A DNA stretch of 33,744 nt from an uncultured Bacillota bacterium (GTDB lineage Bacteria > Bacillota > Clostridia > Christensenellales > UBA1242), in assembly GCA_949292985.1 (NCBI GenBank), contig CASFBF010000003.1, positions 1 through 33,744 of the forward strand, in the 5' to 3' direction. Of the stretch, positions 5,912-15,136 are shown in pieces (the first letter of the stretch is position 1; every line of letters begins with the position of its first letter). The translations under genes and the position numbers were made by a program. The notes beneath the pieces are model-generated. The model saw only the letters and a list, made by a program, of their open reading frames with translations. It was not told the DNA's origin and did no database searches.

Positions 5912-6220
5912 ATGGCAACAAAGAAAATCAGGATTAAACTTAAAGCGTTTGAACACTCACTCATCGATGAGGCTTGCAAAAGAATCATCCTTGCTGCTGA
6001 GAAAAACGGCGCAAAAGTTGCAGGTCCAATTCCACTTCCAACTGACAGGGAAGTAGTTACGGTTATCCGTTCACCACATAAGCACAAAGATAGCCGTGAA
6101 CAATTCGAGTCAAAGACTCACAAAAGACTTATCGATATTATTAGTCCATCTACTAAGGTTGTAGACGCTATGATGAAACTCGACCTTCCAGCAGGTGTGG
6201 ACATCCAAATTAAACTGTAA
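5912..6220 (+). CDS. rpsJ: 30S ribosomal protein S10
   Basis: The 102-residue product matches S10/NusE throughout. It starts with [15 protein letters not shown] and carries the signature [18 protein letters not shown] followed by KDSREQFE. S10 sits in the 30S head and, as NusE, joins NusB in transcription antitermination. AGGAGG precedes the ATG. It is the first gene after the structured leader and opens the superoperon. The C-terminus ends in GVDIQIKL, as usual. Confidence 0.97.
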   Translation: MATKKIRIKLKAFEHSLIDEACKRIILAAEKNGAKVAGPIPLPTDREVVTVIRSPHKHKDSREQFESKTHKRLIDIISPSTKVVDAMMKLDLPAGVDIQIKL

Positions 6221-6231
6221 GGAGGCACTTC

Positions 6232-6864
6232 GTGAAAAAAGCAATACTAGGTAAAAAACTTGGCATGACACAAGTATTTAGTTCTAACGGAACGGTTATT
6301 CCGGTTACTGTTATTGAAGCTGGTCCTTGCAGTGTCGTTCAAGTAAAAACAAAAGATAATGATGGTTATGAAGCTGTGGTTGTGGCTTATGGCAAACAAA
6401 AAGAACACAGACTTAACAAACCTAAACTTGGAGTTTTCAAAAAGGCAGGCGTTGAGCCTTGCAGAATTTTGAAAGAATTCAAATTTGACAACACCGCTGA
6501 TTACAGCGTTGGTCAAGTTATTGATTGTGGAATTTTTGCAGAAGGTGACAAAGTTGATGCAATCGGAACCACAAGAGGTAGAGGTTTCACTGGCGTTATC
6601 CAAAGATGGAACAATCACCGCCTTAAAATGAGCCACGGAACAGGTCCTGTTCACAGAGAAGTTGGTTCAATGGGTGCAAACTCAACCCCATCCAGAGTTT
6701 TCAAAAACAAACATATGCCGGGACACTATGGATGTGAAAGAGTTACAATTCAAAACCTTGAAATAGTTAAAGTCGATGCAGAAAGAGGTGTTCTGCTTGT
6801 CAAAGGATGTGTTCCTGGACCTAAGGGCTCAGTTGTTACCATTCGTGAGGCAATTAAAGCATAA
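6232..6864 (+). CDS. rplC: 50S ribosomal protein L3
   Basis: The 210-residue protein starts at GTG, 11 nt after rpsJ, with GGAGG upstream. MKKAILGKKLGMTQVF is the family's N-terminus. The central loop with GTTRGRGFTGVIQRW and HGTGPVHREVGSMG is the extension that reaches toward the peptidyl-transferase centre and is normally methylated on a Gln in this region. L3 is a primary assembly protein for 23S domain VI. Length and motifs are ordinary. Confidence 0.97.
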   Translation: MKKAILGKKLGMTQVFSSNGTVIPVTVIEAGPCSVVQVKTKDNDGYEAVVVAYGKQKEHRLNKPKLGVFKKAGVEPCRILKEFKFDNTADYSVGQVIDCGIFAEGDKVDAIGTTRGRGFTGVIQRWNNHRLKMSHGTGPVHREVGSMGANSTPSRVFKNKHMPGHYGCERVTIQNLEIVKVDAERGVLLVKGCVPGPKGSVVTIREAIKA

Positions 6865-6878
6865 AGGAGTTAATGAAA

Positions 6879-7505
6879 ATGGCAAAAGTTAAAGTTTATG
6901 ACATGTCGGCTAAGGTTGTTGGCGAAATTGAACTTAATGACGAACTTTTTGCTCTCCCTTATAACCAGCCTTTAATTCACGAGGCAGTGGTGGCATATCA
7001 GGCTAACCAAAGACAAGGGAACAAGAGCGCTCTCACAAGAAGCGAAGTTAGAGGTCACGCTAAAAAACCTTGGAGACAAAAGAAAACAGGTCGTGCAAGA
7101 CACGGCTCTACAAAATCTCCTGAATATACCGGTGGCGGAGTTGTGTTCGCACCAAAACCAAGAGATTTCTCTAAGAAAATGAACAAAACCGCAAAGAGAC
7201 TTGCACTTCTCACTGCTCTTTCAAGAAAACTTGAACTTGGACAACTTGTTGTTCTTAAAGATTTTGAAATTGCAAGCGGAAAAACCAAAGACGCAAACGC
7301 TTTCCTTAAAGCATTTGGGCTTAAAGGCAAAACACTTGTTGTTGGAAAGCAAAACTCTGAAAACACTCTGCGTGCTTCGGCAAATATTAAGTCTCTTACA
7401 ACAGAGAATATTGCAACACTTTCAACTTATGAACTTGTTGCAAACAAAAATGTTCTTATTACATGCGACTCAATCAAATCAATAGAGGAGGCTTACGCAG
7501 AATAA
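6879..7505 (+). CDS. rplD: 50S ribosomal protein L4
   Basis: The product is 208 residues from the ATG at 6879. An ATG two codons earlier (6873) is only three bases from the GGAG, so 6879, nine bases away, is preferred. The extended loop that lines the exit tunnel is visible as GHAKKPWRQKKTGRARHGS followed by GGGVVFAPKPRDFS. In proteobacteria L4 is the autogenous repressor of the S10 operon, which makes it one candidate ligand for the leader at 5703-5911; this is not shown for this lineage. The stop overlaps the rplW start by one base. Confidence 0.96.
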   Translation: MAKVKVYDMSAKVVGEIELNDELFALPYNQPLIHEAVVAYQANQRQGNKSALTRSEVRGHAKKPWRQKKTGRARHGSTKSPEYTGGGVVFAPKPRDFSKKMNKTAKRLALLTALSRKLELGQLVVLKDFEIASGKTKDANAFLKAFGLKGKTLVVGKQNSENTLRASANIKSLTTENIATLSTYELVANKNVLITCDSIKSIEEAYAE

Positions 7506-7807
7506 TGGAAGCATATGAAATTATTAAAAAACCACTCTTAACAGAAAAAAGTTATGCTGGAATACAAGCGAAAGTGTATTCATTCGTTGTTGACAAAAGA
7601 GCAACTAAAACCGAAATTAAAAAAGCGGTTGAAAGCATTTTTGGAGTGGAAGTAGAAAAAGTTAACACTATGGTTGTTAAAGGCCACAAAAAAGTTCAAA
7701 ACACTAAGGCTGGAAGAACAGTAGGCAAAACCAGCGATTACAAAAAAGCAATCGTTACTTTGACTGAAAAATCAAAACCTATTGCATTCTTCGAAAGTTT
7801 GTCTTAA
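7505..7807 (+). CDS. rplW: 50S ribosomal protein L23
   Basis: The 100-residue protein starts at 7505 with MEAYEIIKKPLLTEKS and overlaps the rplD stop by one base (TAATG). The VDKRATKTEIKKAVESIFGV segment is the L23 core. L23 surrounds the tunnel exit and is the docking point for trigger factor and SRP. An upstream in-frame ATG at 7463 lies within rplD and is rejected. Confidence 0.96.
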   Translation: MEAYEIIKKPLLTEKSYAGIQAKVYSFVVDKRATKTEIKKAVESIFGVEVEKVNTMVVKGHKKVQNTKAGRTVGKTSDYKKAIVTLTEKSKPIAFFESLS

Positions 7808-7823
7808 TTAAAAGGAGGAAATC

Positions 7824-8651
7824 ATGGCTATAAAAAAATCTAAACCAACATCAGCCGGCAGAAGATTTTATTCTTCTATTGTGTTTGATGAAGTTACAAA
7901 GAAAACGCCTGAAAAATCTCTCCTCGATGTTAAGAAAAAACATGCTGGAAGAAATGCTCAGGGCAGAATTACCGTTCGTCATCAAGGCGGAGGGAACAGA
8001 CAAAAATATCGTATCATCGATTTCAAACGCAATAAGGATAACATTCCTGCAAAAGTTGTTGGAATTGAATACGATCCAAACAGAACCGCTTACATCGCTC
8101 TGCTTTCATATGCAGATGGTGAAAAAAGATACATTATCGCTCCACTTGGACTTAAAGTTGGCGATATAGTTATGAGCGGTGAAAATGTTGAAATTAAAGT
8201 TGGAAACTCTCTTCCAATCTCATCAATCCCAGTTGGTTCAGTTATCCACAACATTGAACTTCAACCTAAAAAGGGTGCTCAACTTGGAAGAAGCGCAGGA
8301 AGCGCAGTTCAACTTATGGCAAAAGAAGGCAAGTATGCAACACTTAGACTTCCAAGTGGAGAAATGAGAAAAGTTTTGATATCTTGCCGTGCAACAATCG
8401 GAACAGTTGGAAACCTTGACCATGAACTTGTTTCTCTTGGCAAGGCTGGAAGAAAACGCCACATGGGTGTTAGACCAACAGTTCGTGGTGTTGTTATGAA
8501 CCCTAACGATCACCCACACGGTGGTGGTGAAGGAAAGAGCCCAGTCGGCATGGCGTCACCTATGACTCCATGGGGCAAACCTGCACTTGGTCTTAAAACC
8601 AGAAAGCATAAGAAATCATCTGATCGCTTGATGGTTAAGAGAGTTAATTAG
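7824..8651 (+). CDS. rplB: 50S ribosomal protein L2
   Basis: The 275-residue protein has the L2 RNA-binding core [20 protein letters not shown]. The conserved C-terminal loop [16 protein letters not shown] carries the histidine close to the peptidyl-transferase centre. The AAAGGAGG ribosome binding site is ideal. L2 is needed for subunit joining and tRNA binding. The length matches the family (273-277). Confidence 0.98.
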   Translation: MAIKKSKPTSAGRRFYSSIVFDEVTKKTPEKSLLDVKKKHAGRNAQGRITVRHQGGGNRQKYRIIDFKRNKDNIPAKVVGIEYDPNRTAYIALLSYADGEKRYIIAPLGLKVGDIVMSGENVEIKVGNSLPISSIPVGSVIHNIELQPKKGAQLGRSAGSAVQLMAKEGKYATLRLPSGEMRKVLISCRATIGTVGNLDHELVSLGKAGRKRHMGVRPTVRGVVMNPNDHPHGGGEGKSPVGMASPMTPWGKPALGLKTRKHKKSSDRLMVKRVN

Positions 8652-8662
8652 GAGAAATAATT

Positions 8663-8947
8663 ATGCAGAAAGAAATTAAAAAACCTTATGTGCATCCATC
8701 TCTTGTTAAAAAAGTTAAAGAAATGCAAGAGTCTGGCACAAAGAAACCTATTAAAACTTGGTCTCGTTCTTCAACAATCTATCCAGAGTTTGTAGGCTTT
8801 ACTTTTGCTGTTCATAATGGTAAAAAACATGTTCCAGTTTACTGCACAGCCGATATGGTTGGACATAAACTTGGCGAATTTTCTCCAACAAGAACTTATA
8901 AAGGCCATGCTGCTAAAAAAGCAGCCAAAGGCGCTGGCAAGAAGTAA
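8663..8947 (+). CDS. rpsS: 30S ribosomal protein S19
   Basis: This 94-residue protein shows the S19 signature: [18 protein letters not shown], then [18 protein letters not shown] and [14 protein letters not shown]19 lies in the 30S head with S13 and contacts the A-site finger. The N-terminus ([20 protein letters not shown]) is a variant of the common MSRSLKKGPF start and is slightly longer, but it aligns without gaps after residue 10. Confidence 0.97.
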   Translation: MQKEIKKPYVHPSLVKKVKEMQESGTKKPIKTWSRSSTIYPEFVGFTFAVHNGKKHVPVYCTADMVGHKLGEFSPTRTYKGHAAKKAAKGAGKK

Positions 8948-8960
8948 GGTGAGGTGAATT

Positions 8961-9347
8961 ATGGCTACAAGAATTAGACAAAAAGCAGAAAAAAGGGCTA
9001 AGGAAAAGGATATCCGTCCTTTTGCTAAGGCGAGATACATCAGAATGAGCCCTTCAAAAGTTAGAATTGTGCTTGACCTTATCAGAGGCAAGAACGCTAA
9101 GGAAGCGGTTGCAATTCTTGCAAACATGCCAAACGCTGCGGCTGAGGCATCTTTAAAAGTTTTAAACAGCGCAATCGCAAATGCTGAAAACAACAAAGGA
9201 CTTAATGGTGATAACCTTTTCGTTGCAGAAGCATATGTTTGCCAAGGCCCAATTCTTAAAAGAATTATGCAAAGAGGCAAAGGTTCTGCTGACAGAATTT
9301 TAAAGAAAACATCGCACATCACTATTGTGCTTGATGAAAAAAGATAG
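8961..9347 (+). CDS. rplV: 50S ribosomal protein L22
   Basis: The 128-residue protein matches L22 from about residue 20: AKARYIRMSPSKVRIVLDLI, then AVAILANMPNAAAEASLKVL and a C-terminal hairpin region with GSADRILKKTSHITIVLDEK. The first ~18 residues are a lysine/arginine-rich extension compared with the 110-residue E. coli protein. The beta-hairpin of L22 lines the exit tunnel. GGTGAGG precedes the ATG. Confidence 0.96.
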   Translation: MATRIRQKAEKRAKEKDIRPFAKARYIRMSPSKVRIVLDLIRGKNAKEAVAILANMPNAAAEASLKVLNSAIANAENNKGLNGDNLFVAEAYVCQGPILKRIMQRGKGSADRILKKTSHITIVLDEKR

Positions 9348-9356
9348 GAGGGCAAA

Positions 9357-10025
9357 ATGGGACAGAAAGTTAATCCAATTGGATTCAGACTTGGTGTAAA
9401 CAAAGAATGGAACTCAACTTGGTATGCAAAGAAACAAGATTTTGCTCCAAATCTTTTGGAAGACCAAAAAGTTAAAAAGCACATTAAATCTAAATATTAT
9501 GCTTGTGGAATTTCAAAAATCACCATTGAAAGAACAGAAAATAAACTTACAATCAATATTTTTACCGCTAAACCTGGTATGATTATTGGTTCAAAAGGCA
9601 CAGGCATTGAAAACATCAAAAAAGAAATTTCAAAAATTATCAGACCTGTTAAATCTTTAATTATAAATGTTAAAGAAGTTAAAAAACCTGACCTTGATGC
9701 TGTTTTGGTTGCAGAAAGCATTACTGCACAACTTGAAAAACGTATTCAATGGAGAAGAGCACTTAAAATGGCTTTACAAAGAGTTATGAAAGCAGGTGCT
9801 AAGGGCTGTAAAGTTCAGGTGAAGGGTGTTATTGATGGTGCAAGTTCACTTCATAGAACTGAGCATTATATGGAAGGAACTCTTCCTCTTCACACTCTCA
9901 GGGCTGATATTGACTATGGCACTTCCGCTGCTTACACAGACTATGGCAAACTTGGCGTAAAGTGCTGGATTTATAAGGGAGATATTCTTCCTACAAAGTC
10001 GTCTGAGAAAGGAGGACAAGAATAA
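9357..10025 (+). CDS. rpsC: 30S ribosomal protein S3
   Basis: The 222-residue protein starts [18 protein letters not shown]. The KH domain carries the GxxG loop in [18 protein letters not shown], and the C-terminal S3 signature is [19 protein letters not shown]3 forms the mRNA entry site with S4 and S5 and contributes to helicase activity. The stop overlaps the rplP start by one base (TAATG), a sign of coupling. Confidence 0.98.
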   Translation: MGQKVNPIGFRLGVNKEWNSTWYAKKQDFAPNLLEDQKVKKHIKSKYYACGISKITIERTENKLTINIFTAKPGMIIGSKGTGIENIKKEISKIIRPVKSLIINVKEVKKPDLDAVLVAESITAQLEKRIQWRRALKMALQRVMKAGAKGCKVQVKGVIDGASSLHRTEHYMEGTLPLHTLRADIDYGTSAAYTDYGKLGVKCWIYKGDILPTKSSEKGGQE

Positions 10026-10468
10026 TGTTAATGCCAAAGAGAGTTAAAAGAAGAAAGGTTTTCAGAGGCAGAATGAAAGGGAAAGCAACCCGTGGCAATA
10101 CCGTTGCTTACGGACAGTTTGGTCTTATGGCATTAGAGCCATGCTGGATTAAATCTAACCAAATCGAAGCAGCCAGAATTGCTATGACTCGTCATATCAA
10201 GCGTGGTGGTAAAGTTTGGATTAAAATTTTCCCAGACAAACCTGTTTCTAAAAAGCCTCTTGGAACACGTATGGGTTCAGGAAAAGGCGCTCCAGAATTC
10301 TGGGTTGCAGTTGTTAAACCAGGCAGAATTCTTTTCGAAATTGAAGGCGTTTCAGAAGAACTTGCGCGTGAAGCAATCAGACTTGCTGGACATAAACTTC
10401 CTTGCAAAACAAAATTTGTAAAGAAAGAAGATGTTTCGGTAGAAGGTGGTGAGAAAGATGAAAATTAG
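10025..10468 (+). CDS. rplP: 50S ribosomal protein L16
   Basis: The 147-residue L16 starts [19 protein letters not shown]. Further motifs are [18 protein letters not shown] and the highly conserved [20 protein letters not shown]16 organises the A-site tRNA region of the 50S. GGAGGACAAGAATA leads into the ATG, which overlaps the rpsC stop. The C-terminal ~10 residues (VEGGEKDEN) overlap the start of rpmC. Confidence 0.97.
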   Translation: MLMPKRVKRRKVFRGRMKGKATRGNTVAYGQFGLMALEPCWIKSNQIEAARIAMTRHIKRGGKVWIKIFPDKPVSKKPLGTRMGSGKGAPEFWVAVVKPGRILFEIEGVSEELAREAIRLAGHKLPCKTKFVKKEDVSVEGGEKDEN

Positions 10469-10676
10469 TGAAATAAAAACATTAACTCCAACTGAACTGA
10501 ACGCAAGATTAAAAGAGTTAAACATGGAACTATTCAATCTTCGTTTCTCAAACGCTTCAAGAAATCTTGCTAATCCTGTTCAAATCAGAAATGTTAAAAG
10601 AGAAATCGCAAGAGTCAAAACAGTTATTAGAGAAAAAGAATTGGCTGGCGCAAATGGAGGAAACGATGGAAAATAG
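10458..10676 (+). CDS. rpmC: 50S ribosomal protein L29
   Basis: The 72-residue protein begins [20 protein letters not shown] at the ATG of 10458, inside the end of rplP (11-bp overlap). An upstream in-frame GTG at 10446 is less likely. Two helices with [20 protein letters not shown] and [15 protein letters not shown] are the L29 hairpin that sits at the tunnel exit beside L23. The last residues overlap rpsQ by 11 bp. Confidence 0.95.
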   Translation: MKISEIKTLTPTELNARLKELNMELFNLRFSNASRNLANPVQIRNVKREIARVKTVIREKELAGANGGNDGK

Positions 10677-10926
10677 AAATTCAAGACTTACAAGAATTGG
10701 TAAAGTTGTAAGTGCTGGAAAAATGGATAAAACCATTGTTGTTTCAGTAACTTCAAGAGTTAACCATCCAATTTACAAAAAAGTCGTTCATAAAACAAAA
10801 AAATTCAAAGTTCACGATGAAAAGAACGAGTGTGGAATTGGCGACACCGTGTTAATCATGGAAACCAGACCTCTTTCAAAAGATAAATATTATCGTCTCG
10901 TTAAAATCGTCGAGAAAGCAAAGTAG
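10666..10926 (+). CDS. rpsQ: 30S ribosomal protein S17
   Basis: The 86-residue S17 ([20 protein letters not shown]) starts at 10666 with GGAGG upstream and overlaps rpmC by 11 bp. The OB-fold carries [19 protein letters not shown] and the signature [20 protein letters not shown]. It is a primary 16S binder. Longer frames reading back to 10567 lie within rpmC and lack a ribosome binding site. Confidence 0.97.
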   Translation: MENRNSRLTRIGKVVSAGKMDKTIVVSVTSRVNHPIYKKVVHKTKKFKVHDEKNECGIGDTVLIMETRPLSKDKYYRLVKIVEKAK

Positions 10927-10935
10927 GAGGGCAGT

Positions 10936-11304
10936 ATGATTCAACCTCAAACAAGATTAAAAGTTGCCGACAACACCGGCGCAAAAGAAATCATGTGCAT
11001 AAGAGTGCTTGGGGGCTCTTTCAGAAGAAGTGGCAATATTGGAGACATTATCGTTGCTTCTGTTAAAAAGGCTATCCCTGGTGGCTCTGTAAAGAAAGGG
11101 GACGTTGTTAAAGCAGTTATTGTGCGCTCCTCAAAGGGCCTTCGTAGACCAGATGGCTCTCATATCAGATTTGATGACAATGCCGCAGTCATCATTGATA
11201 ATCAAAAACAACCTAAGGGCACACGTGTTTTCGGGCCTATCGCTAGGGAACTTCGTGATAAGGGATATATGAAAATAATTTCTCTTGCTCCTGAGGTTAT
11301 TTAA
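10936..11304 (+). CDS. rplN: 50S ribosomal protein L14
   Basis: The 122-residue protein is typical L14: [20 protein letters not shown], then [17 protein letters not shown] and [21 protein letters not shown]14 forms intersubunit bridge B8 and is the docking site of the silencing factor RsfS. It is exactly the common length. GGAGGG precedes the ATG. Confidence 0.98.
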   Translation: MIQPQTRLKVADNTGAKEIMCIRVLGGSFRRSGNIGDIIVASVKKAIPGGSVKKGDVVKAVIVRSSKGLRRPDGSHIRFDDNAAVIIDNQKQPKGTRVFGPIARELRDKGYMKIISLAPEVI

Positions 11305-11315
11305 AGGAGAAAGTC

Positions 11316-11813
11316 ATGAAAATGAACATTAAAAAAGGTGATAATGTTTTAGTCATAACAGGAAAAGAAAAAGGCAAAGTTGGAAAGGTTATGGAAACCA
11401 GCCCTAAAACTGGAAAAGTAACCATTGAAAACATCAACATGGTGACTAAACATAAGAAACCAAGATCTCAACAAGATAAAGGCGGCATAATCAAAAAAGT
11501 TGCTCCAATTGATGCTTCAAATGCTATGGTTGTTTGCCCAGCATGTGGCAAAGCAACAAGAGTTAGCCATAAAGAAATTGACGGCAAAAAAGTTCGCATC
11601 TGCAAAAAATGTGGAGCAAGCCTTGATAAAGAACATGTAAAAACTGTTAAAAAAGAGGCTAAAAAAGCTGAAAAAACAGCAAAAAAAGCTGAAAATGCTG
11701 AAAAAATTGAAAAAAATGGTGCCGAAGTTAAAACAACTAAGGCAGAAGCAACACAAGAAAAAGCAGTTAAATCTGCACCTAAAAAGTCGAAAACAACCAC
11801 ACAAGCGAAGTAA
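11316..11813 (+). CDS. rplX: 50S ribosomal protein L24 with a charged C-terminal extension
   Basis: The first ~105 residues are L24. The KOW motif is GDNVLVITGKEKGKVGKV, then NMVTKHKKPRSQQDKGGI, and a Cys4 site CPACG...CKKCG at about residues 72-92 is typical of many Bacillota L24. About 65 further residues follow (165 in all against ~103 usual). They are almost only Lys, Ala, Glu and Thr with repeated AKKAEK-like units, and are probably helical or disordered. The reading frame and the distance to rplE (12 bp) are intact, so this is an extension and not a frameshift. L24 starts 50S assembly; the tail's function is unknown. Confidence 0.95.
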   Translation: MKMNIKKGDNVLVITGKEKGKVGKVMETSPKTGKVTIENINMVTKHKKPRSQQDKGGIIKKVAPIDASNAMVVCPACGKATRVSHKEIDGKKVRICKKCGASLDKEHVKTVKKEAKKAEKTAKKAENAEKIEKNGAEVKTTKAEATQEKAVKSAPKKSKTTTQAK

Positions 11814-11825
11814 GAGAGGTTCGTT

Positions 11826-12380
11826 ATGGCAAAGAAAGAACAAAACAGAATGGTTAAACTTTATAGAGAACAGGTTGTTCCAGCACTCACCGCTGAGTTT
11901 GGTTACAAAAATGTTAACGAAGTTCCAAAACTTGTTAAGATTATTGTTAATGCAGGACTTGGTGATGTAAAAAGCAATTCAAAGAGTTTTAATACCGCTC
12001 TTGATGAACTTGCTTTAATTACAGGACAAAAACCTGTGGCAACCGTTGCTAAAAAATCAATTTCTAACTTCTCACTTAGAGAAGGTCAAAAAATTGGCGC
12101 AAAGGTTACTCTTAGAGGGGAAAAAATGTATGAATTTTTTGACAGACTTATCTCTATCGCTCTGCCAAGAGTGAGAGACTTCCACGGTGTGCCTGACAAA
12201 GCCTTTGATGGCAGAGGAAATTATTCCCTTGGCATTAAAGAACAACTTATCTTCCCAGAAATTTCTTATGACAAAATTGAGAAAGTAAGAGGATTTGATA
12301 TTTGCTTTGTTACCACTGCAAAAACTAACGCAGAGGGTAAGGCATTGTTAAAGGCACTTGGTATGCCTTTCAGTAAGTAA
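11826..12380 (+). CDS. rplE: 50S ribosomal protein L5
   Basis: The 184-residue protein shows the L5 features [40 protein letters not shown] and [21 protein letters not shown]5 binds 5S rRNA with L18 in the central protuberance and touches P-site tRNA. Length and motifs are ordinary. GAGAGG precedes the ATG. Confidence 0.98.
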   Translation: MAKKEQNRMVKLYREQVVPALTAEFGYKNVNEVPKLVKIIVNAGLGDVKSNSKSFNTALDELALITGQKPVATVAKKSISNFSLREGQKIGAKVTLRGEKMYEFFDRLISIALPRVRDFHGVPDKAFDGRGNYSLGIKEQLIFPEISYDKIEKVRGFDICFVTTAKTNAEGKALLKALGMPFSK

Positions 12381-12390
12381 GAGGTGAAGT

Positions 12391-12576
12391 ATGGCAAAAA
12401 AAGCACTTATTCAAAAACAACAAAAACCAGCAAAATATAAAACCAGAGAATACACTCGTTGCAGTTTGTGTGGCAGACCTCATGCTGTTCTTAAAAAATA
12501 CGGCATTTGCAGAGTTTGTTTTAGAGAACTTGCAAACAAAGGTGAAATCCCTGGCGTTAAAAAGGCTAGTTGGTAA
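12391..12576 (+). CDS. rpsN: 30S ribosomal protein S14, zinc type (S14Z)
   Basis: This is the short 61-residue form of S14 with an intact zinc ribbon: C24-x2-C27 (CSLC) and C40-x2-C43 (CRVC), with [14 protein letters not shown] between. The zinc-containing C+ form is the usual essential copy in Gram-positive bacteria; a zinc-free paralog, if any, is not in this window. It ends [11 protein letters not shown], the typical terminus. Confidence 0.98.
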   Translation: MAKKALIQKQQKPAKYKTREYTRCSLCGRPHAVLKKYGICRVCFRELANKGEIPGVKKASW

Positions 12577-12587
12577 GGAGGAGAAAA

Positions 12588-12989
12588 ATGTTATTGACAA
12601 CAGATTCAATCGCAGATATGCTTACAAGAATCAGAAATGCGCTTAAAGTTAAGCACGCTGATGTTGTTGTGCCTGCGTCAAAAGAAAAAACAGAAATAGC
12701 AAAAATTCTCCTTGAAGAGGGTTACATCAACGCTTATGAAATTAAAAGCAATGGCAAATACAATGACATCATCATCACTTTAAAATACGATGACGAAGGT
12801 CAAAGTGTTATCCAAGGCTTGAAAAGAATTTCAAAGCCAGGCCTTAGAGTTTATGCTCAGGCTGACAAAATCCCATATGTTATCAGTGGTCTTGGAATTG
12901 CAATAATCTCAACAAATAAAGGCATTGTTACTGACAAAGTTGCTAGAAAACTTAATGTTGGTGGCGAAGTGCTTGCGTTTGTTTGGTAA
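12588..12989 (+). CDS. rpsH: 30S ribosomal protein S8
   Basis: The 133-residue S8 begins [20 protein letters not shown] at 12588, preceded by AAGGAGGAG. The C-terminal signature [19 protein letters not shown] is present. S8 binds 16S helix 21 and in E. coli represses the spc operon. An in-frame start at 12570 overlaps rpsN and lacks support. Confidence 0.97.
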   Translation: MLLTTDSIADMLTRIRNALKVKHADVVVPASKEKTEIAKILLEEGYINAYEIKSNGKYNDIIITLKYDDEGQSVIQGLKRISKPGLRVYAQADKIPYVISGLGIAIISTNKGIVTDKVARKLNVGGEVLAFVW

Positions 12990-12999
12990 GGAGGGCAAA

Positions 13000-13548
13000 A
13001 TGTCAAGAATTGGAAATAAACACATTTTAATCCCACAAGGAGTTACTGTAACATATGCAGACGGAGTTATAACTGTCGCTGGAAGCAAAGGCACTTTAAC
13101 TCAGGTTATTGATAAAGTTATTACTCCAAAGATTGAAAACAATCAAATTTCATTTATTAAAAACAACACCGAACAAGAAACAGATGCTAAACAAGGACTT
13201 TATAGAGCACTTGTTGCAAACATGATTAAAGGTGTTAGTGAAGGTTTTGAGAAATCTGTTATTATTAACGGTGTAGGTTATAAAGCACAAGTTAATGGCA
13301 GAAAACTTGTTTTGAATGTTGGATTTTCACATCCAGTTGAAATGGAAATCCCTCAGGACCTTAATGCTGTTTGTCCATCAATTACTGAAATTAAAATTAC
13401 AGGAATTGATAAACAAAAAGTTGGACAATTTGCATCAAACATTCGTGACATCAGACCTGTTGAACCATATCACGCATATGGAATTAGATACAGCGATGAA
13501 GTTGTTATAAGAAAAGTCGGAAAAGCCGCAGGTAAAGGCAAGAAATAG
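13000..13548 (+). CDS. rplF: 50S ribosomal protein L6
   Basis: The 182-residue protein starts [20 protein letters not shown] at 13000 with GGAGGG upstream. It has the two tandem L6 folds; the second ends in [20 protein letters not shown], a variant of the usual PEPYKGKGIRY signature. L6 lies near the factor-binding site and the sarcin-ricin loop. The longer frame to 12925 lies within rpsH. Confidence 0.97.
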   Translation: MSRIGNKHILIPQGVTVTYADGVITVAGSKGTLTQVIDKVITPKIENNQISFIKNNTEQETDAKQGLYRALVANMIKGVSEGFEKSVIINGVGYKAQVNGRKLVLNVGFSHPVEMEIPQDLNAVCPSITEIKITGIDKQKVGQFASNIRDIRPVEPYHAYGIRYSDEVVIRKVGKAAGKGKK

Positions 13549-13559
13549 GGGGAAGGGCT

Positions 13560-13928
13560 ATGATTAACGTAAAAGATAAAAATACTGAAAGAAAAGTTCG
13601 TCATGCAAGAGTTAGAAAAAACCTTTCTGGCACAACTGCTAAACCAAGACTTTGTGTTTATAGATCTTTAAATAAAATCTATGCTCAAATTATTGATGAT
13701 GAAAGAAGAGTAACCCTTGTAAGCGCTTCTTCTCTTGATAAAGAACTTGCTCCAACTCTTGCTGGAAAAACCAAAACCGAGCAGGCTAAAATGGTTGGCG
13801 AAGCAATTGCAAAGCGTGCCAAAAAAGCAAAAATCACCGAAGTTGTTTTTGACAGAGGCGGTTACATCTACACTGGCAGAGTTGCAGCACTTGCTGAGGG
13901 CGCTAGAAGCGCTGGCTTGAAATTTTAG
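13560..13928 (+). CDS. rplR: 50S ribosomal protein L18
   Basis: The 122-residue L18 shows the core [20 protein letters not shown] and the C-terminal [20 protein letters not shown] followed by GLKF. It binds 5S rRNA with L5. GGGGGAAGG precedes the ATG. Confidence 0.97.
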   Translation: MINVKDKNTERKVRHARVRKNLSGTTAKPRLCVYRSLNKIYAQIIDDERRVTLVSASSLDKELAPTLAGKTKTEQAKMVGEAIAKRAKKAKITEVVFDRGGYIYTGRVAALAEGARSAGLKF

Positions 13929-13939
13929 GAGGAAGGGAA

Positions 13940-14482
13940 ATGGAAGAAGTTAAAAAAGACAAAAAATTTGAACCAAAATCCAAAGAAAACCGCCGTAACC
14001 CAAGAGAAGATGGAGGGTTTGAAAACAAACTTGTTTGTGTTAGAAGAGTTACTAAGGTTGTCAAAGGTGGAAGAACACTTCGTTTCTCTGCTCTGGTTGT
14101 TGTTGGAGATGGCAAAAACAGCGTTGGTATCGGCGTTGGAAAAGCAGCCGAAGTTCCTGCTGCTATTGATAAAGCCGTTGCCGCTGCAAAGAAAAATATG
14201 CATTTAATTCGTGTTGTTGATGGCACTATTCCTCATGAAGTTATTGGTAAATTTGGTTCTTCAAATATTATCATGCTTCCTGCTAAACAGGGAACTGGTG
14301 TTATCGCAGGTGGATCGGCTCGTGCAGTTTTGGAACTTGCTGGAATTAAAGATATTGTTACAAAAATTCACGGCTCAACCAATAAAATCAATGCGGTTAA
14401 AGCAACTATGAACGGGCTTATCGCTCTTCGCACTCGTGAAGAAATCGCCGCTCGTCGTGGTAAAAACCCAGAGGAAATATAG
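13940..14482 (+). CDS. rpsE: 30S ribosomal protein S5
   Basis: The 180-residue protein carries the S5 signature [20 protein letters not shown] followed by [17 protein letters not shown], and the C-terminal [20 protein letters not shown]. The first ~30 residues are a charged tail ([18 protein letters not shown]). S5 helps to form the mRNA entry pore and influences decoding accuracy. AGGAGG lies upstream. Confidence 0.98.
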   Translation: MEEVKKDKKFEPKSKENRRNPREDGGFENKLVCVRRVTKVVKGGRTLRFSALVVVGDGKNSVGIGVGKAAEVPAAIDKAVAAAKKNMHLIRVVDGTIPHEVIGKFGSSNIIMLPAKQGTGVIAGGSARAVLELAGIKDIVTKIHGSTNKINAVKATMNGLIALRTREEIAARRGKNPEEI

Positions 14483-14491
14483 GAGGGCGTT

Positions 14492-14677
14492 ATGGCAGAT
14501 AAAACTATAAAAGTAACTTGGGTTAAATCCACAATCGGATATAACAAAAAACAAGCAAAAATAGTCGAAGCATTGGGCTTTAAAAAACTTGGTCAAACAA
14601 GAGTTTTGCCTGATAATGCAAGCATCAGAGGAAGCATCTTCCTTGTTAAGCACTTGCTTAAAGTGGAAGAGGAGTAG
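14492..14677 (+). CDS. rpmD: 50S ribosomal protein L30
   Basis: The 61-residue L30 shows IKVTWVKSTIGYNKKQAKIV, then EALGFKKLGQTRVLPDNASI and a C-terminal LVKHLLKVEEE. It has the expected place between S5 and L15 and the expected length, with AGGAGGG before the ATG. Confidence 0.96.
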   Translation: MADKTIKVTWVKSTIGYNKKQAKIVEALGFKKLGQTRVLPDNASIRGSIFLVKHLLKVEEE

Positions 14678-14686
14678 GAGGATATT

Positions 14687-15133
14687 ATGCAGATAGGAGA
14701 TCTTAAACCTGCACAGGGCGCAACTACTAAAAAAGTTAGAGTTGGTCGTGGTATCGGCAGTGGCATTGGCAAAACAAGTGGCAGAGGTCACAAAGGTCAA
14801 AATGCCAGAAGTGGTGGAGGAGTTAAGGCTGGATTTGAAGGCGGAAATATTCCTCTTATTCGTAAAATTCCAATCAGAGGCTTCAACAATAAAGACTTTA
14901 AAAAAGTTTACTCAACAATCAATGTTGGAGACTTAGATGTGCTTGACGCAAACACAGAAGTTGACATCAACTTCCTTTATGAAAACAGATTCATTGGCAA
15001 AATTCAGCCATATGGATTAAAAATTCTTGGAAATGGGGAACTTACAAAGCCTCTTATTATCAAGGCTAAAAAAGTTACCGCTGCTGCAAAAGAGAAAATC
15101 GAAAAGGTTGGCGGAAAAATTATTGAGGAGTAA
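14687..15133 (+). CDS. rplO: 50S ribosomal protein L15
   Basis: The 148-residue L15 has the basic Gly-rich N-terminal arm (GRGIGSGIGKTSGRGHKGQ, then SGGGVKAGFEGG) that threads into 23S rRNA, and a globular end with KPLIIKAKKVTAAAKEKIEK. It ends three bases before secY, so it is coupled to the translocon gene as in most bacteria. Confidence 0.97.
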   Translation: MQIGDLKPAQGATTKKVRVGRGIGSGIGKTSGRGHKGQNARSGGGVKAGFEGGNIPLIRKIPIRGFNNKDFKKVYSTINVGDLDVLDANTEVDINFLYENRFIGKIQPYGLKILGNGELTKPLIIKAKKVTAAAKEKIEKVGGKIIEE

Positions 15134-15136
15134 GGT

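Noticed and set aside
8771..9484. 237-codon minus-strand ORF opposite rpsS-rplV-rpsC
   Set aside because: It is a long shadow frame caused by the codon bias of three well-supported ribosomal genes on the plus strand; no RBS and no recognisable motifs.
11468..11843. Hydrophobic Phe/Leu-rich minus-strand ORFs opposite rplX
   Set aside because: They are the complement of the AAA/GAA/GCA-rich L24 tail; the apparent membrane character is an artefact of that composition.
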